Origin: Myxococcales bacterium
Lineage (GTDB): Bacteria > Myxococcota_A > Polyangia > Haliangiales > Haliangiaceae
Assembly (NCBI GenBank): GCA_016794525.1
Contig: JAEUJY010000051.1
Span: 1 to 64,000 of the forward strand
Direction of reading: 5' to 3'
Length of the DNA: 64,000 nt
This document shows, piece after piece, positions 29,601 to 37,436 of this stretch (its first letter is position 1; every line of letters starts with the position of its first letter). The notes beneath the pieces were generated by a model. That model was not told the DNA's origin and searched no databases. It saw nothing but the letters and a program-made list of their open reading frames with translations. A program made the translations under genes and the position numbers.

Positions 29601-29992
29601 GGTGGCGTCGCCGACGGTCCCTCGAAGCCGAGGTCGAGCCACGCCGGTCGGGTGTCGAGGCGCAGGTACGGCACGCTGGCCGGCCCGGCGGCCTGGAACG
29701 CCGGTCCGCCGGCCTTGTCGACCGTGAGGCCGCTGGCGAAGCGATGGCGCACCGGGCCGATCGCCGCCTGGGTGAGTTCCTGGACGCGGCCGACGTCGCC
29801 GGCGGTGTAGATCGCCTTCCACCGCTGTGGCGTCGTCGGGCTGCCGCTGCGGCGCAGGCGGAAGCCCGAGCGTGGGAACCCTAGCCACCGGCCGAAGAAC
29901 CAGCGCAGGTGACGGCCATCGGCGATGTGACTGTCACCCTTGGTCCCCAGGCCCACGAGCTGCAGGAGCTCGGGATCGATCCAGTAGCTCAT
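26615..29992 (-). CDS. Giant protein with C-terminal fibronectin III-like domains
   Basis: This 1125-residue protein has no signal peptide (MSYWIDPELLQLVGLGTKGD). An N-terminal block has DGRHLRWFFGRWLGFPRSGF, a phrase that suggests a conserved folded module, then a long beta-rich region with many Trp and Pro. The last 500 residues look like consecutive FN3 modules (TYTWRLSGMDLWGRWSPF, PPPAPAALAAEL, VPDAPRVVEARGGDRSATL, DVDYYYRAVAVNADGVHS), which usually bind proteins or sugars. No catalytic motif is visible. ATG at 29990-29992 overlaps the stop of the upstream giant gene, and its own stop overlaps the PLD gene start. I infer a structural or adaptor part of the operon product. Confidence 0.75.
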   Translation of the reverse strand: MSYWIDPELLQLVGLGTKGDSHIADGRHLRWFFGRWLGFPRSGFRLRRSGSPTTPQRWKAIYTAGDVGRVQELTQAAIGPVRHRFASGLTVDKAGGPAFQAAGPASVPYLRLDTRPAWLDLGFEGPSATPPAPPLSVNPAAWVRLTILRRVETGSVVATAFANGRGSWHYQDRAAIGRGLDALVPATLRSAIRRTERQDLLGAVTERVYRDREPWLRPEELRLPPWPRRNPWVADTLLLHGGLIERIELVGHDAVVARIEWLPSRAYAQAPVWTEVDRFYLPLTDQPAIYPTWTAQGGEEVAKNRLFAAPPRALAPWDTAAMPPPPAPPAEIAADLSQRYLGVGYQRMHAAMKGFLDHELAASEPQAMFVYDDAIATVPADDDLGGGTIRLSPYDVLRSAALDPCVARLLGLMTTDAATDASPWDYAVDAGFPTRWLQRQLLGGLREAPRALVAALPHLDSLERSARLASNSQACVSLATHIAQEARPPLTPPLDPQVEILPRPGARPIEAEVIASCRGNDSNLFEAQARVMFAVRRRSAAGDDVALHANDDESGRRVPLVPTRAATTSGRVAVHDRSVPAYGTYTWRLSGMDLWGRWSPFADVSRAVVDQVPPPAPAALAAELVGAPELAPTWARLRVGFDWGDGAAAAAPDLARFELHLRQGAAGFADTDDPTLWGRLETAPGATTLPLIVAWPSGATLAPPGLTATVTMAHVVSGGGGATRVTIELGPVVVPFDGRGRAQLSATVRAVDGSGNASRLARCAIASRADLAPPPPPPAHGTLRYATHADAQGRASVRIAFVVPPHGSVQVYRCPAAVLLAAGQVDDAVFQALDATARVDLLQGLATQHRPSFRIDHAAPYVDAATHHDGELGGVDRGWTLFVVLAVSAHGIAAAWPVEPLRFEVVAVPLLEVPDAPRVVEARGGDRSATLRIAPDPSGRATELRVYRTRDPVAVADVRRMRPGAVVAASASAVVLTDSDLLADVDYYYRAVAVNADGVHSLASSPVTVRATSSQPPATATVEAVSRPPDPSRRGVRVRLPRRDYTVTLLRRQRGVPGWSPATTPVTRADGSLEVAALPAVVDAGAYVVTTEDLVPAPAARWAYRVEIVDPRGRRSMSAIVEDSP

Positions 29993-32900
29993 GGCGGCAG
30001 CTCCTCGGCCAGCACCGCCGGGGCGGTGGAAACCACGAGCGTCATCGTCGCCGACTCGGCGCCGTCGGACACCGTCAGGACCAGCGGCCCCACGGGCGCG
30101 ACGCTGACACCGGTGCCGGCCGTGAACAGCACCAGCGCCCGGCTGCGCGACAGCGCGGCGACGATCGTGATGGTCACGCCGCCGACCGCCGACGCAGCCG
30201 CGAGCTGCACGCCGTCGCGGAGCACGGGCTCGGGGCCATCGATCAGCAGGGCGATCACCGACCACGGTGCCCCGGCGCTGCTGCCCCGGTTCCACACGCG
30301 CACGATCTCCGGCTCGCGCGCCGGCGGTCGCGGCGGTAGCTCGAGCCGCTCGAGCAGCGCGGCGACGGCGGCATCGCTCACCTGCGGGACGGCCGGTCCC
30401 AGGGTGGCGACTTCGAGCGGTCGCTCCAGCAGCTCGTCGACGACCTGGTGCGCCGCCAGGTGGGCCGCGAGCGACGGCCAGCGCGAGGTGCGAAAGTGAA
30501 ACGTGTGCAAGCTCGGCAGGCTGGCCCAGTCGACGGTGGCCAGGTCGACGCTGCCGGTCGGATCGGGCACCGGTATCAGATCGCCGCGGTAGCCAGTGCC
30601 CAGCTCGAGCAGCGAGCCGAAGTGGGCGACACCGACGGCCCACAGCGACGCCACCCCCGGGTCGGTACAGCCGGTGCCGAGGACGACGTCGCGCCACAGC
30701 TCCTGGTACTCGGGCAGCTCGGCGCCATGGTCGGCCAGGAAGGCCAGGCGGTCGAACAGGTCCTGGCCGCGGTCATCGACCAGGCGCAGCACCAGGCGCC
30801 TGCCGAACTTGCGGTAGCGAGCGTCGGTGCGCGGGTCGAGGAAGTGCAGCGTGACGCCACGGTCGCGGTAGTGAGCCGGAGCGCCGTCGGCGGGCGTGGT
30901 GTCGACCTCCCAGGCCCCGGCATCGACGGCCTGGGCCCGAGTGCGCAGACGTTCGAGTGGTGGCTGATCAGCGGCCACGGTGCGGAAGCGGAAGCTGCGG
31001 ACCTCGGTGCCACCGACCGTCTCTTGGTTGCCGTGGACCTGAGACCAGCGGACGCGGGCGTCGAGCACGTAGGTGGTCCCCGGCTCGAGCAGCAAGGCGT
31101 CCGAGGTCGCGGCGTTATCGGCCAGGAGATCCGACCAGAGCTGCGACCACGCGCCGGCGGTCGCCAGGCTGTCCTGCCAGTCGCGCACGTGGTCTTCGTA
31201 CGTGAGGCACGCTTCGTAGATCTCGGACAGCGGTCGCAGCGGGGCCCCGTCCGGGAGCTGCTGCAGTGCCGCCATCTCGACGCGGGTCGACGGCACGGAG
31301 CAAACGAAGCGGACATCGTCGTAGCGATCGAGCACGTTGCCGACCACGACACCGCTGGCGTCCTCGAGCACGAGCGTGTCGCCATCGAAGAAGCGCGCGA
31401 TGACGCGGGCCCGTCGACCGTCGCGGTACGCCGACACCACCGCGCGGTGGGCCCGTCGCCAGTCCATTCGTAGCGAGGCCGACAGGATCGGTTCGGTCGC
31501 GGCGCCGGGCAGCGTCAGGCCGTAGGTGGTGGGCAGCAGGACGCCGCGCAGCAACTCCGGGGCCAGTCCTCCGCGCACGCAACCGGTGGCATCGCGCGCG
31601 AGCAGGCGTCGCAGGGTCTCGGCGCCCTCCGGAGCCGGGATGCAGCGGAGCGTCACCGGCGGATCGCCGGCGACTGCGATCCCATTCGGCAGCTCGCCGC
31701 CAGGGAGGCCGTCGAGCCGATAACACACCGGGCGCGGGCGGTCACCAGGGCAAGGATCGAAGGTCTCGGCGATGGAGCGGATGTAGTCGGCGGTTCCGCC
31801 GACGTACCGCGAGGTGAGCGGTCCATCGTAGGCGAAGAGCTGCAGGGTCTTGCGCGACCGCTGGCCTCCGGGCCCGGGTTCGCCAGTGTCGAACCAGAGC
31901 GCCGGCACGCCGGGCGTCACCGGGACCCGTGTGCCGTCGGGCTGCTCGACGGCGAGGGCCAGCTCGACGAGCTCGAAGGCGTAGCCCTTGTCGTCGCTCA
32001 TCGGCCAGTGGACCTGGGTGTCCACACCGTCGAGGTGGAAGGCGCCGACGGTGCCGGTGGCGTTGCGCGTCGGATAGGTGAAGGTCAGCGTGAACGCTGG
32101 ATCGATCGGGACCTCCGCCAGCGTCTGGCCCTCGACCACCTCGACCGGGGCGTGGCGGGCGCGAGGATGCAGGGTCAGCGCCGCGCAGGTGCGCCCCGGC
32201 GCGGGCAGGAGGCCGTCCGCGCCCTTCTGATAGCGGACCACCGCGTCGATGTCGGGCAACGGCCACGGCAGGCCGATCGAGACCGACACCGCCAGATCGA
32301 AGTACTTCGGGGCCGGGGTCATCCAGATCATCGACGCGTCGAGCCCGAGCTCGAAGCCCATGCCGAAGACTTTGAGGCCGACGGCGCCGGTCAGGTGCAG
32401 GAGGCCGCCGAAGAAGGTTCCATCGGTGGCATCGCCCGCGTCACCCGAGTTGCCGATCGACCCCAGCGCCAGGTGGACCTCGAACCCGGCGCGGAAGAAC
32501 AGCTTGATGCGGCCGCTTCCGAACTGCCAGTCGAAGCCCGCGGCGCCGCCGAGGACGATGGCCGTCCCGGGAATGTCGAGCTGCGCGTGGCCGCCGAGAT
32601 CCGCGATGTCGTTGCGATCGATCATCAGGTAGAACGACCCGTCGAACTTGCCGAGGACCTTCACCAGCACGCGCTTGGCCACCGGCATGTGCTCGCCGAT
32701 GTACAGGTGCAAGGCCTTGGGCGACTTGCTCGAATAGAAGTCGATGGGGACGTGGATGCGCAGCAGCTTCCCGTCCTCGGGCTTGGCGTAGTCGATGGTG
32801 ATCGACGCGGCGTAGATGTCGTGTTCCCAGTCGAACGCCAGCACCATGCCGAAGGCCGCGGCGCGGTCGTCGGTGAGTTTCGGTCGATCGGTCAACAGGT

Positions 32901-35154
32901 TCAGCGAGCCGGGGATGATCAACACGCCCGGCGCGTAGATGATCGCGGCCTTGGCGCTCCAGGCTCGACCACCGTCCGGCGCCGAGCCGAGGATGGCCCC
33001 GAAGGCCCCGGCCCAGCCACCGGCGTGGTGGCCCCACTTGAGGGCGCTGATGCGGTTGCGCGGCGGCAGCTCGCGATACCACTGGACGTAGTCGGGATGC
33101 TCGCGATCGGTGACCGCCGGCGCGGTGTTGCGGCCGAGCAGCATCGACAGCCCGTACAGCGCGATGGTCGGTGACAGCTTCCAGCCGTCGGCGTTGGTCA
33201 CCTCCAAGGACACCGCGGTCGACGACAGCCCGTCGCGAGTCTCCTCGCGTAGCGCCACCTCGAGATCCCACAGCCAGCTCGACCGCTCGTCGGCGCTGGC
33301 GGTGTAGTCCTTGCGCAGCAGGTAGGCCCGTCCGGTCCCCAGCCGCACCGGGTCGCCCCACTCGAGCTGGCCCTTGGCGTGCAGCAGCTGCGGCACCAGC
33401 ACCGAGAACGACAGCCCCGAGAACGACACGTGATCGAAGCTGCCGTCCTGGCGGAACCACAGTCGCACCACCGAGGGCACGACCGATACCGCGACCTCGC
33501 CCATCTCGGCGTTGACCTTGACCCCGACATCGACCCAGATGCCGCCATCCCAGCTGCCGAGGCCGGCCTTGGCGATCACCAGCGGCGAGCCGGCGATGAG
33601 GGTCTGGTCGCCGACGTCGAAGCTGATCCCGCTGCTAGGGTCAAACACGATGTCGAGGGCCTTGACCCCGGCGGCCTGACCGCCGATCGACGCGCGCAGG
33701 GTCAGTCCGCGGAGCTCGAGCCCGATCGGGCGCTCGGTCTTGATCGTGGGCACGATGATCGGCGGCCCCGGCAGATCGATGTCGATCGACAGGCGCAGCC
33801 GCAGATCGAGCGCCAGGTCGATGAACCGGACCGTGTGGCCGTTCACCATCTCGGTGAAGTAGCGGCCGGTGATCTTGATGAGGTCGATCTCCTCGATCCG
33901 CAGCGCGCCGCGGGTCTGCAACACCGACGCTGCGGCCAGGAGCCCGGCCACCAGTACCTGGCCGGGTGACAGCGCCGGGTCGGTCGTGAGCCCGGTCGCG
34001 AGCAGCACCGCGCCGCACAGGCCGCCCTCGATCGCGGCGATGGCGGAGCGGCCGAGATGTAGGAGCCCGTCAGTGTCGTCCTGGGTCGACGCCACCGCGA
34101 TGTCGAAGCCCAGCGAGTCAAGGGCCGACGCCATCGCCGGGTTGTGGCGAATCGTGAACAGGAAGCGCAGCGGGTGCCACGCTGCCCAGTCGCTGTTGAG
34201 GCGGTCCCAGTGCAGGGTGGTCTCGACCGTGCCGCGGATGAACACGCTCCGCTCCAGCTCGAAGCTGAAGGCGTCGAGCGCCAGCGCCCCGAACGGCGCG
34301 TCGGGTGGCAGCCTGGCCTCGACCACACCACTCACGCCGTCGCTGTCGATGATCGCGTCATGCAGTTCGATCTGCGACGGCAACACCGGCAGTAGGTTGT
34401 CCAGCCCCAGCAGACGCGCGCGGTTCAGGTACAAGCCACGCCATGACTCGTCGAAGTTCGGCCGGCTGAGCAGTTCGGGAATACCCTGGTCGCGGGATAG
34501 GTCGACCTTGAGGTCGATCACCTGCAGGCCGATGCCGGTCTCGCCGAACACGAACGGCGGCACGTTGACCGCCGCGCTGGGATCGAGCGCTATCGAGATG
34601 CCGCGCTCGGTGTCGAACACCAGGGACCCCGATGGCAAGCTGACCTCGACCCGCCGGGGTGGCTCGAAGCGTTCGATGCCGACCACTTGCCCTGCGTCCT
34701 CGATCAGCTCGCCAAGGTGCAGGCCAGGGGGCAGACGCAGGCGAGCGGTCAGATCGTGGATCGCCAGGCGGAAGCCAAGGCATGGTCCGTCAGCCTCCCA
34801 GAACACGCGCACGGCGCCGTGCTCGCCGTCGATGACCGTCGGCTCGACGCCGAAGTACTCTTCGCCGTGACCGATGATGAGGCTGGCGATCGACAGCCTG
34901 GCGGCCGCCACCTCGAATCGGACGATGGTCTCGCCGGCGCTGCCACTGCCAAGGACCAGTCCGCCCCACTCGCCGCCGATGACCACCTCGTCGAGCACCA
35001 CCGCGTCGCCGGTTACGATGAACGTCTGATCGTTCCAGCGATCGCGGAGGTCGCGCACCCCGATGTACGGATAGACCGTACCGATGACCGGGATGTGCCT
35101 GACAAACGACGGCAACGGTAGCAACACCGACAGCGGCACGAAGTAGTCGCCCAA
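29989..35154 (-). CDS. Giant 1721-residue beta-repeat protein, first gene of the operon
   Basis: This protein has no signal peptide (MGDYFVPLSVLLPLPSFV). Residues 1-950 are an unusually long series of amphipathic beta strands with phrases such as LRLRLSIDIDLPGPPIIVPT, LTLRASIGGQAAGVKALDIVF, WVDVGVKVNAEMGEVAVSVV and HAQLDIPGTAIVLGGAAGF. The pattern is reminiscent of AsmA/TamB or bridge-like lipid-transfer grooves or of DUF6603-type proteins, but I cannot assign a family. Residues 980-1721 hold Ig/FN3-like pieces and helical inserts (YEACLTYEDHVRDWQDSL). The start is TTG at 35152-35154 with a GTGAGG ribosome site 5 bases before it. It is transcribed from the promoter at 35178-35206 and coupled by ATGA to the next gene. 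Function unknown. Confidence 0.75.
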   Translation of the reverse strand: MGDYFVPLSVLLPLPSFVRHIPVIGTVYPYIGVRDLRDRWNDQTFIVTGDAVVLDEVVIGGEWGGLVLGSGSAGETIVRFEVAAARLSIASLIIGHGEEYFGVEPTVIDGEHGAVRVFWEADGPCLGFRLAIHDLTARLRLPPGLHLGELIEDAGQVVGIERFEPPRRVEVSLPSGSLVFDTERGISIALDPSAAVNVPPFVFGETGIGLQVIDLKVDLSRDQGIPELLSRPNFDESWRGLYLNRARLLGLDNLLPVLPSQIELHDAIIDSDGVSGVVEARLPPDAPFGALALDAFSFELERSVFIRGTVETTLHWDRLNSDWAAWHPLRFLFTIRHNPAMASALDSLGFDIAVASTQDDTDGLLHLGRSAIAAIEGGLCGAVLLATGLTTDPALSPGQVLVAGLLAAASVLQTRGALRIEEIDLIKITGRYFTEMVNGHTVRFIDLALDLRLRLSIDIDLPGPPIIVPTIKTERPIGLELRGLTLRASIGGQAAGVKALDIVFDPSSGISFDVGDQTLIAGSPLVIAKAGLGSWDGGIWVDVGVKVNAEMGEVAVSVVPSVVRLWFRQDGSFDHVSFSGLSFSVLVPQLLHAKGQLEWGDPVRLGTGRAYLLRKDYTASADERSSWLWDLEVALREETRDGLSSTAVSLEVTNADGWKLSPTIALYGLSMLLGRNTAPAVTDREHPDYVQWYRELPPRNRISALKWGHHAGGWAGAFGAILGSAPDGGRAWSAKAAIIYAPGVLIIPGSLNLLTDRPKLTDDRAAAFGMVLAFDWEHDIYAASITIDYAKPEDGKLLRIHVPIDFYSSKSPKALHLYIGEHMPVAKRVLVKVLGKFDGSFYLMIDRNDIADLGGHAQLDIPGTAIVLGGAAGFDWQFGSGRIKLFFRAGFEVHLALGSIGNSGDAGDATDGTFFGGLLHLTGAVGLKVFGMGFELGLDASMIWMTPAPKYFDLAVSVSIGLPWPLPDIDAVVRYQKGADGLLPAPGRTCAALTLHPRARHAPVEVVEGQTLAEVPIDPAFTLTFTYPTRNATGTVGAFHLDGVDTQVHWPMSDDKGYAFELVELALAVEQPDGTRVPVTPGVPALWFDTGEPGPGGQRSRKTLQLFAYDGPLTSRYVGGTADYIRSIAETFDPCPGDRPRPVCYRLDGLPGGELPNGIAVAGDPPVTLRCIPAPEGAETLRRLLARDATGCVRGGLAPELLRGVLLPTTYGLTLPGAATEPILSASLRMDWRRAHRAVVSAYRDGRRARVIARFFDGDTLVLEDASGVVVGNVLDRYDDVRFVCSVPSTRVEMAALQQLPDGAPLRPLSEIYEACLTYEDHVRDWQDSLATAGAWSQLWSDLLADNAATSDALLLEPGTTYVLDARVRWSQVHGNQETVGGTEVRSFRFRTVAADQPPLERLRTRAQAVDAGAWEVDTTPADGAPAHYRDRGVTLHFLDPRTDARYRKFGRRLVLRLVDDRGQDLFDRLAFLADHGAELPEYQELWRDVVLGTGCTDPGVASLWAVGVAHFGSLLELGTGYRGDLIPVPDPTGSVDLATVDWASLPSLHTFHFRTSRWPSLAAHLAAHQVVDELLERPLEVATLGPAVPQVSDAAVAALLERLELPPRPPAREPEIVRVWNRGSSAGAPWSVIALLIDGPEPVLRDGVQLAAASAVGGVTITIVAALSRSRALVLFTAGTGVSVAPVGPLVLTVSDGAESATMTLVVSTAPAVLAEELPP

Positions 35155-35177
35155 GCCAACCTCACTTCCGTCGGTTC

Positions 35178-35206
35178 ATTCGATCACGGCAACTCGACGG
35201 TATCAA
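35178..35206 (-). promoter_or_regulatory. Sigma70-like promoter of the giant operon
   Basis: On the minus strand TTGATA (35201-35206, one mismatch to TTGACA), a 17-base spacer and TCGAAT (35178-35183, four of six to TATAAT) lie just before the first giant gene. The predicted start point near 35171 leaves a short leader of about 17 bases holding the ribosome site GTGAGG. Confidence 0.5.
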
Positions 35207-35207
35207 G

Positions 35208-35238
35208 CGAGTCGCCCGAATATCCGAGATTCGACTCG
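35208..35238. promoter_or_regulatory. Inverted repeat upstream of the giant-operon promoter
   Basis: The arms CGAGTCG (35208-35214) and CGACTCG (35232-35238) are separated by 17 bases and end directly upstream of the -35 box. A related direct repeat ACTCGACGG occurs at 35192-35200 (in the promoter spacer) and 35234-35242. Their position suits an activator or repressor site; this is an inference from symmetry. Confidence 0.35.
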
Positions 35239-35351
35239 ACGGCTTCGCGCGCCAGGCCCGCTCGCGTTCGGCGCATTAGCCGGCCGAATCCTGGCTCCGC
35301 GGACGCGGGGCGTGACCGCGAGGCCTCAGCTCGATTGCCGATGACAACTAG

Positions 35352-35448
35352 CGGAAGCGCACGGGAATCGAACCCGCCGTGCCGCCGCTCGCGCGGAGCA
35401 CCACCGGCTTTGAAGGCCGAGCCGCGCACCAGCCGCGGATGCGCTTCC
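35352..35448 (-). tRNA. selC: tRNA-Sec (anticodon UCA)
   Basis: The minus strand folds as a selenocysteine tRNA. It has an 8-bp acceptor stem (GGAAGCGC with GCGCTTCC, discriminator G), the anticodon loop CTTCAAA with anticodon TCA (plus-strand tga at 35411-35413), a long variable arm and the T-arm GGGTTCGATTCCC. The 97-base length and the GGAAG start and CTTCCG end match bacterial selC. CCA is not encoded. It implies that the organism inserts selenocysteine at UGA; selA, selB and selD must lie elsewhere. Its 3' end faces the giant operon, the side on which islands insert at tRNA genes. Confidence 0.93.
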
Positions 35449-35506
35449 GTCGCGCAGCGTGGCACAGGCGGCGGGCGGCCCACAATGGGCGGGGGCGACG
35501 TCGGTG

Positions 35507-36067
35507 TCAGCGGCTGGCGGCGGCGGGCCACGCGCACAGGAAGCCGTCGGCGCCGTCGGGCGGCAGCATGTCGGCGTTGGCGGTGAGCTGGTAGCCGTCG
35601 CGCAAGAACAGGTGGGTGCGCGGCTCGCCGCGGCCGTTGCGGACCCAGTACGGGCCTCGATACGGGATGTCGACGGGCGCGCCGGAGCTCCAGCACAGGC
35701 GCTCCGGGTCGTCGGTGGCGTCGGCGCACGCGCCGCCGCCGATCCACACGGCGTCGAGGTCGATCGCGGTGCGAACCTCGGCGCCGACCGCCTCGAGCTC
35801 GGCGGTGGTCGCGAGCTGCGCGAGGGCGGCGCCGCTGGCTTCGCAGGCCTGTGCGGCGGCCTCCCAGGCGGCGCCGGGCGCTTCCCACAGCTGGTAGCGC
35901 CGGCCGAGCACCTCGAACGGCGGCTGCGCGACGCCGACGCTGACGGCGGCATCGGGGCCCGCGGGCTCGACGACCGGCGGGGCTGGCGTCGCGGCGGGGC
36001 TCGCCGCGCGCGGGCACCCGACCAGGCCGGGCGCGAGCGCGCCCAGGACGACCGCGACGAGACGCAT
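35507..36067 (-). CDS. Lipoprotein with C-type-lectin-like domain
   Basis: This 186-residue protein starts at ATG 36065-36067, giving a lipoprotein signal (RLVAVVLGALAPGLVGC, lipobox LVGC). After a Pro/Ala linker (residues 20-45), a C-type-lectin-like fold follows: RRYQLWEAPGAAWEAAAQAC (the W-A-C strand-helix), LAQLATTAELEAV, the core VWIGGGAC and the end GADGFLCAW. Calcium-binding EPN/WND residues are not evident, so carbohydrate binding is uncertain; many bacterial members bind proteins. It is exported and anchored to a membrane. The longer frame to 36250 has no sensible signal and was rejected. Confidence 0.78.
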   Translation of the reverse strand: MRLVAVVLGALAPGLVGCPRAASPAATPAPPVVEPAGPDAAVSVGVAQPPFEVLGRRYQLWEAPGAAWEAAAQACEASGAALAQLATTAELEAVGAEVRTAIDLDAVWIGGGACADATDDPERLCWSSGAPVDIPYRGPYWVRNGRGEPRTHLFLRDGYQLTANADMLPPDGADGFLCAWPAAASR

Positions 36068-36191
36068 CCAGCGAGCGAACCACGCGAGCGCGATCGGCGC
36101 AAACCCGCGCGGCGGCCCGTCGCCGGCAGCGCGGGTGTCAGGCGGGTCACAATGGGCCGGCGGCGCGGAGGCGGTGGTGCATACTGGACGG

Positions 36192-37436
36192 ATGGTGCGT
36201 CGACGTTCGAGCCGCGCGTGGGAGGCCCTGGCGGCCGCCGCGCTGCTCAACGCGGGCGCGGTGCTGGTGCTCGATCACGTCGTGCCGGCGATGGGGCGGC
36301 TGAGCTGGCCGACGTTCGCGGCGCCCGGGCCGCCGGTGCCGACGGCGCCGAGCCTGACGTCGGCGGGGCTGCAGGGCTTCGGCGTCGTGACCGTGATCCC
36401 GCCGGCGATCCCGCTCGAGGCGATCCTCGGCACCGGCGACGACGCGGCGGGGCACGGGCGGGCGGCGCGGCCGTCGAGCGCCGATCTGCCCGGCGACCGC
36501 GCGGCCGATCGCGGCGGCGGCGCCGAGGGCGGCGCCGACACCTGGGCCGATCGCCGGGATCGCGCCGACGACGCGGCGCTGCGCAAGCAGGTGTGGACGT
36601 CGGATCAGGCGTACCTGGCGCCGCGCAGCCCCGGCGATCGGACCGCGCGGTCGCCCGAGGCGATCGCCCGCGCGCCCGAGGCGGCGTACGGCGATCGCGC
36701 GCCGCAGCGGCTGGCGCGCGCCGGCGAGGACCAGGCCCGGGTGGGCGACGCGACCGGGGCCGGGGCGCCGGGGCTGCCGACCAGCGTCGGCGTCGACGAC
36801 GCGCGCGCCGGGACGCCGGGCGCGACCGCGCCGGCCCGGGTCGACGGCGCGACGGCGACGGCGCGCGACGCGGCGTACGTCGATCGCGGCGAGCGCGCGG
36901 TCGACGTGGCCCGGCGCGGCGCGACCGCCGACGATCGCGCGGTGGCGGCGTCGTCGGATCAGCGGCGCCCCGATCCGTTCGACCTCACGCCGCCGCGGGC
37001 CGGCGGCACCAGCGGCGAGGGCGTGCGCGGCGTGGCCGGGCCGGGCGTCGCGCCCGACGGCTGGGGCCAGGGCACCGCGGCGTCGCGGGCCGAGTCGCCG
37101 GCGGGCGACGACGGCGCGCCGACCTACGCGTCGCGCCGCGACCCGTACTTCCTCGAGTTGTTCCGCCGGCTCGATCAGCGCATCGAGTACCCGCACGAGC
37201 TGGCGCTGGCGATGACCTCGGGCCGGGTGGTCGCGTCGATGGTGCTGCGCGCCGACGGCACCTTCGCGGAGATCGCGCTCCACGCCGGCAGCGGCTACGA
37301 GGCGTTCGATCGCGAGGTCACCGACGCGCTCAAGGCGGTGGGCAAGCTGCCGCCGGTGCCGGCGGCGCTGCTCGGCGGGCGCGCCGCGCTGCGGGTGCGC
37401 ATCCCGTACACGTTCAAGAACCCGATGATCCAGTAG
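36192..37436 (+). CDS. TonB-family C-terminal domain protein
   Basis: This 414-residue protein has one N-terminal TM helix (residues 12-32 after a basic MVRRRSSR), a long low-complexity Ala/Asp/Arg/Gly spacer through residue 310 (periplasm-spanning, probably extended) and a C-terminal TonB-like fold (DPYFLELFRRLDQRIEYP, GRVVASMVLRADGTFAEI, VGKLPPVPAALLGG, IPYTFKNP). TonB proteins transfer proton-motive energy to outer-membrane receptors, but no exbB/exbD or receptor is adjacent, and an acidic/basic spacer is unusual compared with the Pro-Lys spacer of classic TonB. In myxobacteria such domains also occur in gliding or envelope proteins. The 3' end overlaps the convergent membrane-protein gene by 23 bases. 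Confidence 0.8.
   Translation: MVRRRSSRAWEALAAAALLNAGAVLVLDHVVPAMGRLSWPTFAAPGPPVPTAPSLTSAGLQGFGVVTVIPPAIPLEAILGTGDDAAGHGRAARPSSADLPGDRAADRGGGAEGGADTWADRRDRADDAALRKQVWTSDQAYLAPRSPGDRTARSPEAIARAPEAAYGDRAPQRLARAGEDQARVGDATGAGAPGLPTSVGVDDARAGTPGATAPARVDGATATARDAAYVDRGERAVDVARRGATADDRAVAASSDQRRPDPFDLTPPRAGGTSGEGVRGVAGPGVAPDGWGQGTAASRAESPAGDDGAPTYASRRDPYFLELFRRLDQRIEYPHELALAMTSGRVVASMVLRADGTFAEIALHAGSGYEAFDREVTDALKAVGKLPPVPAALLGGRAALRVRIPYTFKNPMIQ

Noticed and set aside
21532-35154. Giant operon as a type VI secretion, phage-tail or contractile injection cluster
   Set aside because: No sheath, tube, baseplate, VgrG/PAAR or ATPase protein is encoded near it. The resemblance is limited to large proteins next to a PLD-family enzyme.
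17600-35352. Integrase gene or a second copy of the tRNA-Sec 3' end marking the left border of an island
   Set aside because: I looked for a tyrosine or serine recombinase and for copies of the selC T-arm and acceptor sequence in this stretch and found none. The island idea therefore rests on composition and position only.
35184-36083. A 299-codon minus-strand frame spanning selC and the lectin-like gene
   Set aside because: It reads through the tRNA gene and is Arg/Ala/Gly-rich noise; the lectin-like frame has a lipobox and domain motifs.
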